Below, piece after piece: positions 11,901 to 23,675 of a stretch of DNA of 64,000 bases; position 1 is the stretch's first letter; every line of letters begins with the position of its first letter. A program made the position numbers and the translations under genes. The stretch is from Liquidambar formosana (lineage: Eukaryota > Streptophyta > Magnoliopsida > Saxifragales > Altingiaceae): assembly GCA_039720395.1 (NCBI GenBank), contig CM077827.1, positions 8,905,991 through 8,969,990 of the forward strand, written 5' to 3'. Under the pieces are notes generated by a model, which saw only the letters and a program-made list of their open reading frames with translations, had not been told where the DNA came from and searched no databases.

Positions 11901-12719
11901 CAACTAGTAATTTGGTTTTTTTATAGGGTTACAAGGAGAAAATTGTGGACATAAGGGAGGAAATTTTACGGAAGAGAAGAGCAGGAAAACTCCCTGGTGA
12001 CACCACCTCCGTCTTAAAATCTTGGTGGCAGTCACATGCGAAGTGGCCATACCCCACAGTAAGTGTTGGCTTATCACTCCTTTAGATTTCATTTGACAGT
12101 GATTGAGAGGCAGCTTGTGAGCTTTGGTTTAAATTGAGTCTCTTGACCCTCTTTGAATCCTACTAATTTTACATTTTAATTAGGCAAAGCCCTCATGGGT
12201 ATGTGCTGACTGGCTATTAACTGCCAAGTGTAGGTCAGAAGTCATTAGACACTAAACCATGCTTATGGCTTCTGACGTGATCAAAGGTTTTTTTTTTTTT
12301 TTTTTTTTCAATTTTATGTTTGTCTTTGTATAACCCAAGTTCATAGGCTATGAGATGAAACTGCTTTCCCCAAACCATTAGTGCACTCATCATATAATCC
12401 AAACTCTTCAACTAACTTTTCAGTTTTGAACTCCTTAATTACCATGGTTGTTTTGATATCTTTTCAGGAGGAAGATAAGGCAAGGTTGGTACAGGAAACT
12501 GGCTTGCAATTAAAGCAGATAAATAATTGGTTCATCAATCAGAGGAAGAGAAACTGGCACAGTAATCCTTCGACTTCGACAGTCCTGAAGAGTAAACGCA
12601 AAAGGTATTTTGATTATAATATGTATTATTGTTGATTTAAATTTCTTATGGGCTTTCAACCAACCTTAATTTGAAAAAGAAGTAATGCAGGTGAAAACAG
12701 CGGTGATCGTTTCATGTAA
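5172..12719 (+). CDS. KNAT3: class II KNOX (TALE) homeodomain transcription factor, KNAT3-like, six coding exons
   Basis: This is a nuclear DNA-binding regulator of the KNAT3/4/5 group. Spliced exons 5172-5834, 9196-9316, 11654-11847, 11927-12058, 12468-12604 and 12680-12719 join in frame to 429 codons including TAA, giving 428 residues, close to the family's usual length. Residues 1-148 are low complexity (Asn- and Gly-rich). KNOX1 is about 149-190 ([21 protein letters not shown]), KNOX2 about 215-262 ([19 protein letters not shown]), ELK about 313-338 ([18 protein letters not shown]), and the TALE homeodomain about 340-402 with the PYP loop at 367-369 and [11 protein letters not shown] at its end. 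KNOX domains of this class pair with BELL partners. The start was chosen because [11 protein letters not shown] matches the family N-terminus; the reading frame upstream of it has no ATG. Class II, not class I, follows from the C-terminal NAGENSG tail and overall match. KNAT3 versus KNAT4/5 is less certain. Confidence 0.93.
5835..9195 (+). other. KNAT3-like intron 1 (3.36 kb)
   Basis: GT..AG intron. It holds T-runs, a TA/TG dinucleotide stretch near 5935-5966 and the duplicated block at 8516-8817. ORFs inside it (for example 6064-6372 minus and 7888-8175) have no recognisable protein signature. Confidence 0.8.
8516..8817. repeat. 152-bp tandem duplication in intron 1
   Basis: The block starting TAATTAAARTGTCAAAGTG and ending CTGAGTACTG occurs twice, back to back (8516-8667, 8668-8817), with only a few substitutions and a small indel. 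The similarity suggests a fairly recent event. Confidence 0.9.
9196..9316 (+). CDS. KNAT3: KNAT3-like exon 2
   Basis: 121 bp after acceptor AATGTAG|ACACAT and before donor ACAG|GTGATG. It encodes the main part of KNOX2 ([19 protein letters not shown] ... [12 protein letters not shown]). The exon is too short to stand out as an ORF and ends in phase 1. Its last 13 bases are duplicated in the following intron. Confidence 0.92.
9304..9668. repeat. 186-bp tandem duplication covering the end of exon 2 and its donor site
   Basis: Copy 1 (9304-9489) begins with the last 13 bases of exon 2, CAAAGCTTAACAG, then GTGATG. Copy 2 (about 9490-9668) has the same 13 bases followed by ATGATG, so the second splice donor has lost its GT. 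The rest of both copies matches closely. Confidence 0.85.
9974..10189 (+). mobile_element. Harbinger/Tourist-like MITE, copy 1
   Basis: Ends GGGCCTATTTGGGAACTT and (reverse complement of right end) GGGACTATTTGGCAAACCT, flanked by TTA on both sides. The 3-bp TTA duplication and GGGCC-TTTGG ends fit PIF/Harbinger. Related copies lie at 15.5 kb (inverted) and 33.1 kb. Confidence 0.65.
10395..10564 (-). mobile_element. TA-microsatellite MITE, copy 4
   Basis: A clean copy in reverse orientation. It runs from ATGTTCCCATCAGCATGTG to CACGTGCTTACCTAATCATTG, between a TA repeat and TATATATA. It contains TTGATATAAGTTATATCAGC twice, once near each end. Confidence 0.75.
11654..11847 (+). CDS. KNAT3: KNAT3-like exon 3
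   Basis: Acceptor AAGCAG|GAGTTT, donor AAACAG|GTAAGG, 194 bp. It encodes the acidic linker ([12 protein letters not shown]) and the first half of the ELK domain ([15 protein letters not shown]). Confidence 0.92.
11927..12058 (+). CDS. KNAT3: KNAT3-like exon 4
   Basis: Acceptor TTATAG|GGTTAC, donor CCCACA|GTAAGT, exactly 44 codons. It encodes the end of ELK and helices 1-2 of the homeodomain through the TALE loop (WPYPT). The intron after PYPT interrupts the homeodomain at the position usual for KNOX genes. Confidence 0.92.
12468..12604 (+). CDS. KNAT3: KNAT3-like exon 5
   Basis: Acceptor TTTCAG|GAGGAA, donor AAAAG|GTATTT, 137 bp. It encodes homeodomain helix 3 with [11 protein letters not shown] and the start of the C-terminal tail. 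Without splicing the frame runs on to a stop at 12635, but the conserved tail is recovered only by splicing to exon 6. Confidence 0.9.
12680..12719 (+). CDS. KNAT3: KNAT3-like exon 6 (last coding exon)
   Basis: After a 75-bp intron (acceptor GAAAAAG|AAGTAAT) this 40-bp exon completes the tail [12 protein letters not shown] and ends TAA. The tail closely matches the known KNAT3-type C-terminus, which is what fixes this tiny exon. Confidence 0.85.
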
Positions 12720-13639
12720 ATGGAGGGAAAATACAAAATCCGATCTCCTCATAAGCCCTCTGTTCATCCTCTCACTCCATTTATAAATCGAACATCATAC
12801 TAAATAGAGAATGTGACAACGGTATATGGCTGCACTCTGGGGTTCAAGCCAAAGAAACATAATTTTGCTTTTAAAGGAAAAAGGCTGACATGGAAAAAGA
12901 GGCGGTGATGATGAACTTAATTCATGCTACTTTACAGGTATGCCCAAAGGCTCGCTAGTGGTGTAAATGATTTGATGCCATATCATTAAAAAAAAAAAAT
13001 TTAGAATTTATGAATATATTACTGAAACTGAATTGAATAGTTTTCCAAGCATTGATGGATTAGTGATTTTTGTTTACCTTTTTCATATCTGTGAATAAGA
13101 ATAGTGATGGATTTGTGGGTTTACAGTGTAATAATCTATTGCATGATTCCTTATAGTTATGCTAGTGATTATAGCTTTTTTGGATTGTGGTGTAGAGTTA
13201 GATTTGTGAAATGCCCTCTTCTTTCTTTCATTTTTTTTTTTTTTTTTTTCCCGATTATGCTTTATCAATTCTCTTGAGATATTAGTGCTACAGATGTATC
13301 TGATGCCCAACTTTCCTAGTTAATTTGCGATTTCGAAATTGAAATAATATATTTAATCAGGGTCCAAATGGCCTGATGTGGCAATGATATGGCAATGATG
13401 ATGATGATGATGTGTCTATCAAAAGTGATGTAGGAACATTGTTTTGTGGTGGTATGCTGTGAAATTATTTTTGAAGCTTAAGGTAGTCCTCTTAATTAGT
13501 CATTAAAATATTTGTTAATGTGCCTTTGTTTTGTTGTTTGAGTATTGGAGTTTAATGACCAAAGATTTGGTGGGTTTTTGGTTTTTAAAATTTACAAGGG
13601 AAGATATTGGTCATCAGCAAAAATATGTGTTAACACACG

Positions 13640-13850
13640 CACCTGAGGGGTGGATTGGTTGGTCTTGGAATCTCTTGCTAAGTAAGAGATCTTAGATTCA
13701 ATTCTCATCACTCTTTCTTAGGGTCACCCAATGGACTTTGTCCTGTAATTCGCCCTTGTTTGGGTTTGGATTTTGGATTAGCACGAAAACCTCATTAGGA
13801 AATGTACAAAGGCTGTTTATCTTGTTTTGTTTTGGTTTTTTTTTTTTCCT
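13640..13850 (+). mobile_element. possible tRNA-derived SINE relic
   Basis: GTGGATTGGTTGGTCTTGG looks like a weak A box, and AGATTCAATTCTCATC a B-box-like word (family form GGTTCRANNCC). The segment ends in a T/TTTTG-rich tail (TTGTTTTGTTTTGG plus T-run). No target duplication was found, so this is tentative. Confidence 0.3.
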
Positions 13851-14489
13851 TTTTGGGGGTGGGGGGCTGCGAGACAAAGGCTGTGTTATTCAGTGAAAGT
13901 TGATATGGAGATTAAATAGTTATATTTGGGCCACTTTTTCTGATGGTTGGGCCATTTATGTACAGCATGTGTACATCAGCTTTGTTAGGATTATAAACAA
14001 GTTGAACCGAATTGAGTGACAAGCTGTTCGAGCTTGATTTCATAAATTAACGAGCTTAAAAACAGATTTGAGAATGGTTTGTTCATCTTATCGCAGCTTC
14101 AGTAGTTTGGTTATTCAAAGTCTTAATAGTCTTATTGAGTTGAATAGTAATCTCCTCGTGCGTATTTTAATAAAATAACATAACTAAAAAATAAGTTAGA
14201 ACACACCTCATTTTTATTAAATGTGACTTTAAACGAAATTTTTTATTAAGCTGGTTCTTGTGCCAACCCAAGGGGCTTGGTTAATGCATTTTCTTAATTG
14301 AAAATAAGAAGGTAAGACTGGAGGTAAAAAAATAATGTTTTAAATATGGGAAATTTTGTAATTTGAAAAGGTCAGACCAAATCTATGAAAGAAAAATGAA
14401 TCAAATGGACCATGTGCAAACATTTGGCAATTTCCAAGCCCAGGAAACATAGTTTCCCATCAGTTCCCATATTCATGCTATCAAGATTT

Positions 14490-14583
14490 TTAATTTACTG
14501 GGCAAGCCTAGTGATGAGAGAGGGTGAGATATATGATAGGATTAGAATAGGATAAGAGTTCAAACCTCTCCAATAGTATCCCA

Positions 14584-14614
<31 letters not shown>
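14490..14614 (+). mobile_element. possible tRNA-derived SINE relic with AAT tail
   Basis: GCAAGCCTAGTGATGAGAG resembles an A box and AAGAGTTCAAACCTCTC a B box with good spacing for pol III. The unit ends in a simple AAT repeat, a tail type seen in some plant SINEs. Confidence 0.35.
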
Positions 14615-14617
<3 letters not shown>

Positions 14618-14680
14618 CTAGCATTTTTGTAACATGAACTGAATGAGCCTCTACCACTAATCCATTTTCTAGATAGCGTC

Positions 14681-15008
14681 TAAGGCTGTAGAACGAGCCG
14701 AGCTACCCAAGATTGGCTTAGTAAAAGGCGAGCTCGATCTTGTTCGTGAAATCAACGACTCAATCTCAAACATTATTTTAAACTCATTAATTTATTGAGC
14801 CAAGCTCGAGTAGAGTATTATTTGGCTCGGTAAGCTTATTAATGGTTTAAACAACAAAACTATCCGACGGCTTGAGATTGGCTCAGTTAAAAACTTGTTT
14901 GTGAAAATAAACGAACCAATCATAAACATCATTATGAGTGCGTTAATTTAACGAGCCAAGCTTGAATAACCTACTATTCAGATCAACTCAACTCGTTTAC
15001 GCTCCTGA
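14681..15008. mobile_element. hAT-like relic with imperfect terminal repeats
   Basis: Left end TAAGGCTGTAGAACGAGCCGAG and the reverse complement of the right end (TCAGGAGCGTAAACGAG...) match partly, in the style of TAGGGGYGTAAACGAG hAT ends. No convincing 8-bp duplication remains. Confidence 0.35.
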
Positions 15009-15509
15009 GAGGAAAAAGGAAAATTTGTTATCAATTACTCATCATTTTTTTTTAATTTTTATTTTTTTAAAGGAAGGTTTTGGCCTTTTGGGTAAACCTT
15101 AGGCTCTTATAAGACTCCATAATTCATACGAATCAAGTAAGACCAAGGTCCATAAGAATTACATCAGCGAAACACAATAGTAGTTATCTAAAAGATATGA
15201 CCAACTGTCAATGGCTTTTAAGTCTAATGACATGTTATATCCCAATTAAGGTGGGTAGTTTGTAGAGATCTTGGTTTCTACTTTGCGTGGGGTGCGTATG
15301 TTGATGTGTGTGTTCTCTTATCGTTTGTCCAAAAATAATTAAAATAAAAGGCATTGCCAAATAGGGATACAGGAAATAATATGGAGCCATAATTTAGGAA
15401 AAATTTTGAAGACGACTGAAAAACCTAATGAAATGTCACAATACTGATTTGATTATTGCCCATACTTTTTCTTCTAACAATCTTTTTGACCTCTTGCGAA
15501 AAATTCTAA

Positions 15510-15742
15510 GGGGCTGTTTCGCAAAACTGAACACCTAGGTCAATTGAGGATAAGTTTGGCCAATTTTTAGTTTTGCACTGTTTGGTACATCTTTTTTTCC
15601 TACTAATCAATTCACTTTGTTATGAAAATAAGACATAAACACAGTTTTTTTTTTTTTAAAACCAATTGACTTGTTAAAAACTAGATAACAGTTATGGACC
15701 AAACACAATCTGGTCCAGTTTTTGAAATTCCCAAATAGGCTC
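15510..15742 (-). mobile_element. Harbinger/Tourist-like MITE, copy 2
   Basis: Reverse-oriented relative of the copy at 9974. The right end read in reverse is GAGCCTATTTGGGAATTTC; the left end is GGGGCTGTTTCGC. It shares the internal AGTTTTGCACTGTTTGGTA and AACTAGATAACAGTTATGG blocks. More diverged than copies 1 and 3. Confidence 0.5.
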
Positions 15743-16224
15743 TCAACACTGCAGTAGGCTAGCAAATTTTGATAAAGTAAGCAGTAAGAATTTCTCCAAT
15801 AGATATATGGGGAATCTGAAAAGTGAATAGATTTATTATCTAAATGCTACACATGACACTTTGGCCAAACCAAAAAAAAAAAAAAAAAAAAAAACAAAAC
15901 AAAGCAAATTTTCCATAGCATTCTCACCAGGGTGTGTTGGGGATTCACAATAAAATTATAAAAAACAAAATTACTGTAAAAAATAATAATGAAACAATAT
16001 TATCGTAAAAGCGAAGTGGTGGGTTGAGGCACGGGTATCTCGCTTTCTTTAAGACGATTTATGCATCTGCAGAAACTAGTTCGATGGAACAGGTTCACTA
16101 ACACGTTGTCCCCAGGATACAACAACCCAACCACTTACACTGTAGGCTCAACAAATTTGTACTATTTGAAGAGCAAAAGCTCCACACAATACACTTTAAT
16201 TTACTTCACCCTTATGAAACTAGT

Positions 16225-16225
<1 letters not shown>

Positions 16226-16302
<77 letters not shown>
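16226..16302. repeat. TA/GA microsatellite inside an LTR
   Basis: About 28 bp of TA followed by about 48 bp of GA. The length is likely unstable. Confidence 0.9.
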
Positions 16303-16304
<2 letters not shown>

Positions 16305-16493
16305 TCGGTCGATGATGATACTCACAAAGCCTCAACGGCTAGTCTGGCTAATAAAAACACAAGAAGATCCTTAACTGACCTTAACAACTCAAATGGCTCT
16401 CTCAAGCCTTTAAGGCCCTAGTAAACCCCATGTAACCTATGCATTAAAACATATAGGAATGCATGTAACCTCTCCAATAAAAATATGTTATAG

Positions 16494-18461
16494 TGTGAAC
16501 GCCGAAAATCGATTCGGGGGATTCAAGTTTCGTTCCATTCTTAAAAGAGTTTCAAAATGTAATCAGTCGCCACCTCATTTTTAGGGTACAAGGAAACCAC
16601 TAAAAGATTTGTTTTGTAAAAACAAGTTTAACCCAATATAATGGAAAATAGGCAAGTCTTGAACCAAAAATAAGGATTCGGGGGTTAGGTTACAAAATGG
16701 GAAGGTTCCGAGCCACAGCTCGTAGGCACTCATTTCGCCCTATAAATCGGTCTCATTTATTGATTGGGTTTAATTAATTTCAACCATGCAATATAACTAA
16801 AAATTATGAAAATTAAAAGATAAAATCTAAGCTAAGTTGGACTTGCGTTCAAGTGAGCGGTCTATGTACTTACGAAAATCAAAGTCTACGTAGTTCAAAC
16901 AAATCATTTAGGGGAAGAATTTCACTCCTCGTAGGACTTTATTAGAATCCAATCCATAATCAAACTCTTATTTTGAAAACAACTTTCTTTGATAAAAACA
17001 ACTTTGGTTTGATAAACTAGTTTGATTTAGGATTGAAAGCTAATAATATCCCACGATAACAAAACTTAAGGGAGCATGCAATATCACCTTAGCAATTACA
17101 TTATGGCATAAATTAGAACATCATGAATAAAGGTTAAGAGTTATACCTGATAGAACTGAGGCAGGGCTCTATTGAGGGCCTAAGGTTGGGAGTCAGAAGT
17201 CGGGCAGAGCTCCGACGCCTCCTAGCTTGCTAGAATGGATCGCTTGCTAGAGGATACTAATAAGGAATGTTCTTCACTAACTATTAAGCCTAAGCTCTTC
17301 TTAGAATGAGTCTCAAGTGAGGGGATACTAATAAGGAATGTTCACCTCACGCTTAAGAGCTCAAGCTCTTCATTTGCTTAAGAAAACTCTATTAAGACTT
17401 GATGTAGAATGAGGGAAGGGAAGGACCCCTATTTATAGTTGAGGGTGGATGGAATGGATGGCTAGGATTATATCTAGGTAGGAATGATCCAAATTCTCAA
17501 AATGACCCTCAAAAGTTTATTTATATCTCAAACTCTTCAAAAATTCGGAGAAAATCCGAGTTAATTCGCAGATAATACCAAAAAAATGAAGAGATAAGCC
17601 AAAATGACTCGAGTGACCAACTAGGCACCCTTGGTGGCTGTTTGGGCACATAGGGTGGCCGTTTGGGCTGCCTTGGGTGGCCATAGGGCCACTAGGGGGG
17701 GGGGGGTTTTGGCCTATTTTGGCCCTCCTTTTGTGCTTTATTATCCTTGAAGGCTATGTATCGGCTCCATTTTAAATTCCAAATTCATTGATTTTAGATT
17801 TAGAACGGCCATGGATCAATTATCTACTTCAAATTTGATTAAAACATTCCTAATTGAGACACACTTGGTCAATTAATCAAGGGTTAAGCCCATATGGCTC
17901 ATAGAGGTCAATTGAAGTTCACCGGGGTAACATTAGGGTTTGACCCTAATGGAGTCCTAGTTGCAATCAAACTCTTCCAAAAATAATTCTAAGCATTAAT
18001 GCACCTTAATTAAGACTCAATTGATATTAATGAAACATTAATTTGACCCATTTGGATCAAATTAAGAAGCAATTATAAGAAAAACCGATGAAGGGAGTCA
18101 AACCGAACCTACTTTGGATCATTCTTAATTAAACCTTATCCAATGCTAACCAAACTTTAAACTAAGTCTACAAATGACATCCTGAGGTCATTAGGATCAT
18201 CCCGGAATGAATTTGGTAAGAATTGAATATCGAATAAGAATTATGCAAGTGAAATGACATAAATGCCCTCCTAAGTCGCAAAAGTTCTTTTTAGCTATGA
18301 AAACGTAACCAATTTGAACCTCGGAAGATACCATGGATTCTATGGGATGTATAGAGTCTAATTAAAAAGGTTTGGTTCCAAATGATGTAAAAACTTACAT
18401 ATGATAATGCTCCTAAGGTGGAAAGGTTAAAAAGAAGGTGGATTAAAATGGGGTGTCTACA
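16494..18461 (-). mobile_element. nested solo Tat-type LTR (1.97 kb)
   Basis: TGTGAACGCCG... to ...GGGGTGTCTACA, flanked by perfect 5-bp duplications TATAG (16489-16493, 18462-18466). Read on the minus strand it begins TGTAGACACCCC and ends GGCGTTCACA, and 71 bp before its end carries GGTGGCGACT, as the other Tat LTRs here do. It also has an internal repeat of GGATACTAATAAGGAATG at about 17252 and 17321. Only one LTR remains, so the element was lost by LTR-LTR recombination. Confidence 0.85.
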
Positions 18462-18546
18462 TATAGCCATCCTTAATGCAAATAATGCTAGCCAACGGAT
18501 ATGTGATAATTATTAAAATATATTTTTTTATTAAAATAATCTAACA

Positions 18547-18558
18547 ATCCCCCACTTA
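18547..18558 (-). promoter_or_regulatory. polypurine tract of the non-coding LTR element
   Basis: On the minus strand AAGTGGGGGAT lies immediately before TGTTAGATT of the 3' LTR. This is the usual place and form of the plus-strand primer in plant LTR elements and fixes the orientation. Confidence 0.7.
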
Positions 18559-18789
18559 TTTTAAGAAAAATAAAATAACACATATCAGGTGAAGATAGAC
18601 TATTGTGCTTAATGAAAGGTAGCGATGCCTTTAAATCTTCACTTAAGTGAGTCGCAATTCTTGGACTAGAGCCTAGTAGTGAATCAAGTCTTGAACTATG
18701 ATTACTTTTAGTATACAAAAAATTACAGTCACACACATGCACAATTCAGGTGTCAACTTGAACTTTTTTAAGCCAGCACGTTATATACG

Positions 18790-21256
18790 TGTTACACCCT
18801 ATTTTTGCACCACCTTACTAGGGTTTGTCATTTCATGTAGGTTTTTGTTTTGTTTTCAAGTTTAGTCACTTGCATGAGTTGTTTAGAGTCATAAGGATAA
18901 TGGATATGAATTTTGGTTCAATTTGGAGTTGATCTTAAGGGTTAATAAGAGCTTTTGTGACTTGAGAGGCATAATCGTCTTTTAGGTCACAAACTTTTCA
19001 TTTGACTTTGAAATGATCTCTAAATTGTCACTTGGAGTTCATATTGATGCATATAAGGTATTTCTAGGTTCAATTTGATGAATCAATGATTTAAGGTTAA
19101 AATGACTCAATATGGTCCAAGTTGGTTAATTGATCCCTTTCGGGTTAGCTCAATTCAACTCACAATTACCCATCAATTCTTTTCAAATTGACTTTAATTA
19201 ATCTTTATTTTATCCCTAAAAGTGTTTTGGAATGTTTAATTTTTGTTTGGAAAACATTTGGGTTGATCCTATGTGCATACCTATGTTTTGCAATGGTAGT
19301 GCATAGCGGTTAACCACTTTTGTAAAACCTAACCATGCACCCATGGTTAGTGGTTTTCACTCTAATATGTTTTAAAAATGTATTCCTTATCAAAACACGA
19401 TCGTTTTGGCTTTTATTTCATCAAAATTGAAGTTAATTTGACCTCTAAAACACTCATAGAAGGAAAGAGTGTCCAGAAAAAAGAAAAAACTAAAGCAAGC
19501 TCGGGTGACCACCCAACCCCGGGTGGCTAGCCGCACAGGCCCTGGTGGTTACCCAAGATCACTTCCCTATTTTGTGCTGAAGCGAGATTCCTTCCCTATT
19601 TTGACGGATCGGAATTCTTTTGGACAAGTTTGCTTATAATTTTTGGTAACTTTTGAGTTCTTTAAGCACCAAGGGAGTCTTTAATAACCTTTGGATTAAT
19701 TTTTAGAGTTTTAATTCTATCCATTAATTGATTTATCATAATTAAACTCCATAAATACCCCACTATGTTTCAGCATTAGGGGGCCACTTTTTGTGCATTA
19801 AACTAAGTTCTAAGAGAGAGGGAATTAAAGGAGAGTTAGAGTTTCTGCTGTAACCTTGAAGAAGCTTGATTCAAATCATTCATAAGTAAAGGAGAGAGTC
19901 TCTACAGCAGCAAAGGAAGCTTTCCTAGGGTAAATACCTCATCCATTAGTGCTTAAACTAGGGTTTCTTATAGAATAGCCTATGGCATGCTAAAGTTAGG
20001 ATTTTTATCATGTGTAGAGGCTTTAGTTAGTTAATATACATGAAATAAATTATGTTCATCATGAGTTATGCATGTTTTAGGTTTATTTGATAGGATTTAA
20101 AGCATGATTGTGAGTTTAGGGTTTTCATTGTCCTTATTTCATGTTAGTTGCATATAGCATGCTAGACTAGGATTTTTGTTTGATTTCTTTTCATGGTTGT
20201 TATATATGTCTTGCATATAGAATAACTATGATAATTTTTGCACTCATATTAGTGGATTTCTAGGTGTTTATACATGTCATGAAATTAGGGTTGCATTAGG
20301 GTTTATATTAGTTCATTATTTGTGTTGTTTACATGACTAATAGATGATTTTAGGCCTTAATACTATTCTGTCCAGATTTCTATTTTCTTCTTTTTGGCTT
20401 TGTTTTGAGCACGTGTAAGGTGCAAATAGGTGTGATAATCGCTTTATTGCAAATAAGGCTGCTATTGCTTAATTTTGCTAATACTTGGAGCAAATTGCAC
20501 AAGGTAAGTAGGGTCTGAAAGTGCCCTAACTCTTTTCCTTAATCTTTTTCTTCTCCCTTATTAGAGTTATTTCTTAATATGAATCTATGGTAGTTTCCAA
20601 AAGAGTCATTGTTAAATAAAATACATTTTTATCAAAGTTTCCATCTTGTGGATGTTTTCAAATATGGGTTACTTAATAAATTTTCTACCTTTCAAATAAG
20701 GAAACTCAGGGTTTTTATCATAGGTTTATATTAGGATTTAATTCTAATTCTTATCGAACTATGTGGACTTTGATCCATATATTTCTATGCATGGTATGTA
20801 GGCGCTCATTATGAGATTCAAGTCCGTCCTAGGATCCAAGTATCTTAGTTTTTTCTTTCTTTTCTTTATTTCTTTTTTATTTCCTTATGTGGATGGATGA
20901 ATATATGATATGCATGCAATTCTTGATGTGATATACTTGCTGATTTTTTAGTGGAATGAGACTTTAATTTAGCCCAAATAAACTAAAAGACCGAAAGGGT
21001 GACATGGGTGCCTATAAGCTTTACCTAGAACCTTCCCATGTCATAACTTAGCCTCCAAATCCTAGTTTCTTTGGTTTCCAAAAGACTGTTTTTGGCTATT
21101 CCTTTTTAAACATGGAGTCAGTCAATTGTTTTCTTTAAAACAAAGCGTTTTTAGGGTTTTTCTTGTTTCCTTTAAAAAATAAGGTGGCGACTCCTTTTTT
21201 CTTTTCAAACCAATCTAATCTTTTTCAATTATGTGGGCCACTTTTTGGGGTTCACA
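18790..21256 (+). mobile_element. nested solo Tat-type LTR (2.47 kb)
   Basis: TGTTACACCCTATTTTTGC ... GGGGTTCACA, flanked by perfect 5-bp duplications ATACG (18785-18789, 21257-21261). TGGCGACTCC sits at 21185-21194, 62 bp before the LTR end. It sits in the internal region of the minus-strand element. No internal gypsy sequence is left. Confidence 0.87.
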
Positions 21257-21261
21257 ATACG

Positions 21262-23659
21262 GCCTTGTGCTTAATCCTAGTTTCATGAGCAATTTAGAGA
21301 ACAAGCCAAATTCTCATACGAAGCATCCCCACTCCCACTCTCACATAGGTAAAATTTGTCAAGGATGCTTCTATAACTATGACATCCCACTCATAAGAGT
21401 TACAAATTTTATTAAGAGATAATCTCATCCTTATATCCGTTACAGAATTGATGCACCTACACCATAGGGATAGACCAAGAGTATAAACTCTAATTGTGCA
21501 TCTCACCACCAACCAATTCTATGATTCATTTTTCCTTTTGAACCCAGTTTTTGGGATCTCCAATCCCTGGGTTGGGTATCCTCATAGGCGATTTATATTC
21601 TATTAGCTTTAATCGTCTCATCCCCTTGATGTAATCTAAATAATTTCTCTAGCTATAGCTTTTGATCATTGTCTCAATATAACTTCACAGTATACTACAT
21701 ATTTGGATTTCTCATTATAATAATTATATGGGCTTTGCCAATTACAGCAGTAGTCTCACAAATATAATAAGACAGGCGGTGATTAATTTAATTTACATAT
21801 ATATCTCAAATAATATTTCACAAAATCTGCCTGTTTCTTCATTAACTGAGGCCAAAGTTATAAGCTTGCCTTTTTGGTGGACTTTTCAACAAATATATAG
21901 TTCCACCTCCCAATATACATATAGTCAATGGTAAACACAAAATCATTCAATTTGAAGTTTCAATCATCATCACTATACCTTTAAGTATAGTGGATATCTC
22001 TAATATAATAAGTTACAGTTAGTAGTCTAAAGAACTACTTCACTACAATTCGTTAATCCCCACTATCTATGGATTTAAAGGGACATAACCACATTTGCAA
22101 TATAGAATATTTTTATCCCTTCTATTTATAAGAGACTTGCACACAATAGATATATTGAGAAAATTCTATAGCTGAAAACATTTTTGCATTAAAGAATGCC
22201 ACTATGCCTCCATAGCTCAAAATATAAACATTTGTTTATTAGGCCAGCATCCACATAACACATGACATAAAAAGATTATTCACTTTATTCATATAAATTG
22301 CATTTCTCAATATAATCCATACAAGTCAACTAAATAGTGACGTTTTATAATTTCCAACAGCAATAAAATTTAATGTTTAACTGGTTACAAAAACAAACAA
22401 TTAGTTTGTTAGAAAATGATTAAATCTCATCACTGGAAAGATAAAATCAAATATGTCAAACTTTGTAACCAAAATAAAACAACTAATTTATTTATCTGAC
22501 AATGTTGCATTTTCAAAAAATATTTCCCTTTAATCTTTGCATGCCTCAGACAATGTATGTCACTAAAAACACAGAATACTATCATTATCCAACTCTCAAG
22601 GGAAAATGAAAATACCACATCATTCACCTTTCCATGTATACCAATCACACCTATGGCCATAACCCTGGCCTTGCAATATGACGATAACAATATAAGAAAT
22701 GTCGATCGAATTGAATCTATAATTGCTTTGTTTGTAAAACAAAGAATTACTAGTGATATAAATAGCACTTTGGTCATGTCAACATTGGAGCTAGGTGTGG
22801 AAATGGTAACTTCTGAGTTGAACAAAAGACGGCTCAATAGCAATGGTGACCATAGCATTATACTTCCCTTGCCCTAGGAGAATAAGATACAATATCTTTT
22901 ATAGATCAAGCACTTAGGCATATGAAAACAAAGAAACCAATTAAAGAGAAATAAGCAAATTTGCATAGCAATTAATAACAATCTTTCCATTGATATATAT
23001 ATATTCATATTACCGTGGTATGGGCCCACTTAGCAAAACACCTTCCCAGCAATGATGCACATGCATTCACGGATAGATAGGAAAATAGAAAGTAACTTAT
23101 ATAAACTATCCAAAAGCAAAAGATCATCCCATCAAGGCCTAACAAAATTACATCCATATGCAATACTCAACCAGCTCGAGAATATTAGAAAGACCACAAA
23201 AATCAAATAATTACACAATCGTTGCATAAATCAAACCATTAGATATTCATTTTTTGATGGAATCATATCCTAGATCTATTGTTTGTGGCACATATGCAAT
23301 AAGTACTACCAGTCACTTTACGAATATCAATTCACACACAATAATATGAATCTTAGCCACTCGCTAAACAAGATGTAAAAAATTCATTTTGCATGTATAA
23401 ATATTTTTTCCTTCAAAAGTTTCCTTGTTCTATGAATTGACAAGTGGTCCAGATTCAAACCCTTTAAATAAGATTCTTTGGTCCTTGGATCTCTACCCCA
23501 AATCTTTACAGATACTAACATTTGGCATTCTAAAAGTACCAAGAAAATTTTTAATTTCAGCATAATTTAAAAACAATATAATCTATCAAATTCTTAATAT
23601 CCTAGGATTCTTAGAAATAAGAATTCATGCGACCTAAGGTAACATAATTTCCTTCCAGG
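21262..23659. other. internal region of the non-coding LTR element
   Basis: AT-rich. ORFs at 22430-22858 (minus) and 22557-22877 (plus) overlap and show no retroviral motif. No protein-coding claim is made. Confidence 0.55.
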
Positions 23660-23673
23660 CGAATCGTTTTAAA
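23660..23673 (-). promoter_or_regulatory. atypical primer-binding region, complementary to its own LTR
   Basis: Two bases inside the 5' LTR, where a PBS is expected, the element-strand sequence is TTTAAAACGATTCG. It does not begin with TGG, as tRNA-complementary sites do. Its exact 14-base reverse complement occurs within the 5' LTR (plus-strand TTTAAAACGATTCG at 23789-23802). Confidence 0.5.
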
Positions 23674-23675
23674 AT

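Larger units (their letters stand above)
12720..15509. other. 3' flank of the KNOX gene and TE relics
   Basis: The first few hundred bases should be 3' UTR. I see no clear AATAAA close to the stop. The rest is non-coding, with T-runs, an AAT repeat at about 14587-14614, SINE-like pieces and a hAT-like relic listed separately. A 75-codon minus ORF at 13083-13310 is Lys-rich low complexity. Confidence 0.45.
15935..18546 (-). repeat. 3' LTR of the non-coding element (interrupted)
   Basis: Matches the LTR at 23676-24320 from TGTTGGGGATTCACAA to TAATCTAACA. It is split by the solo LTR at 16494-18461 and swollen by a TA/GA microsatellite (about 16226-16302), which in the partner LTR is a mixed TATAA stretch at the same place. 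Confidence 0.88.

Noticed and set aside
12381..12635. Stand-alone 84-codon ORF
   Set aside because: Its real part is exon 5 of the KNOX gene; the beginning and end are intron.
22430..22877. Overlapping ORFs of 142 (minus) and 106 (plus) codons
   Set aside because: They lie in the interior of a non-coding LTR element, overlap on opposite strands and show no recognisable domain.
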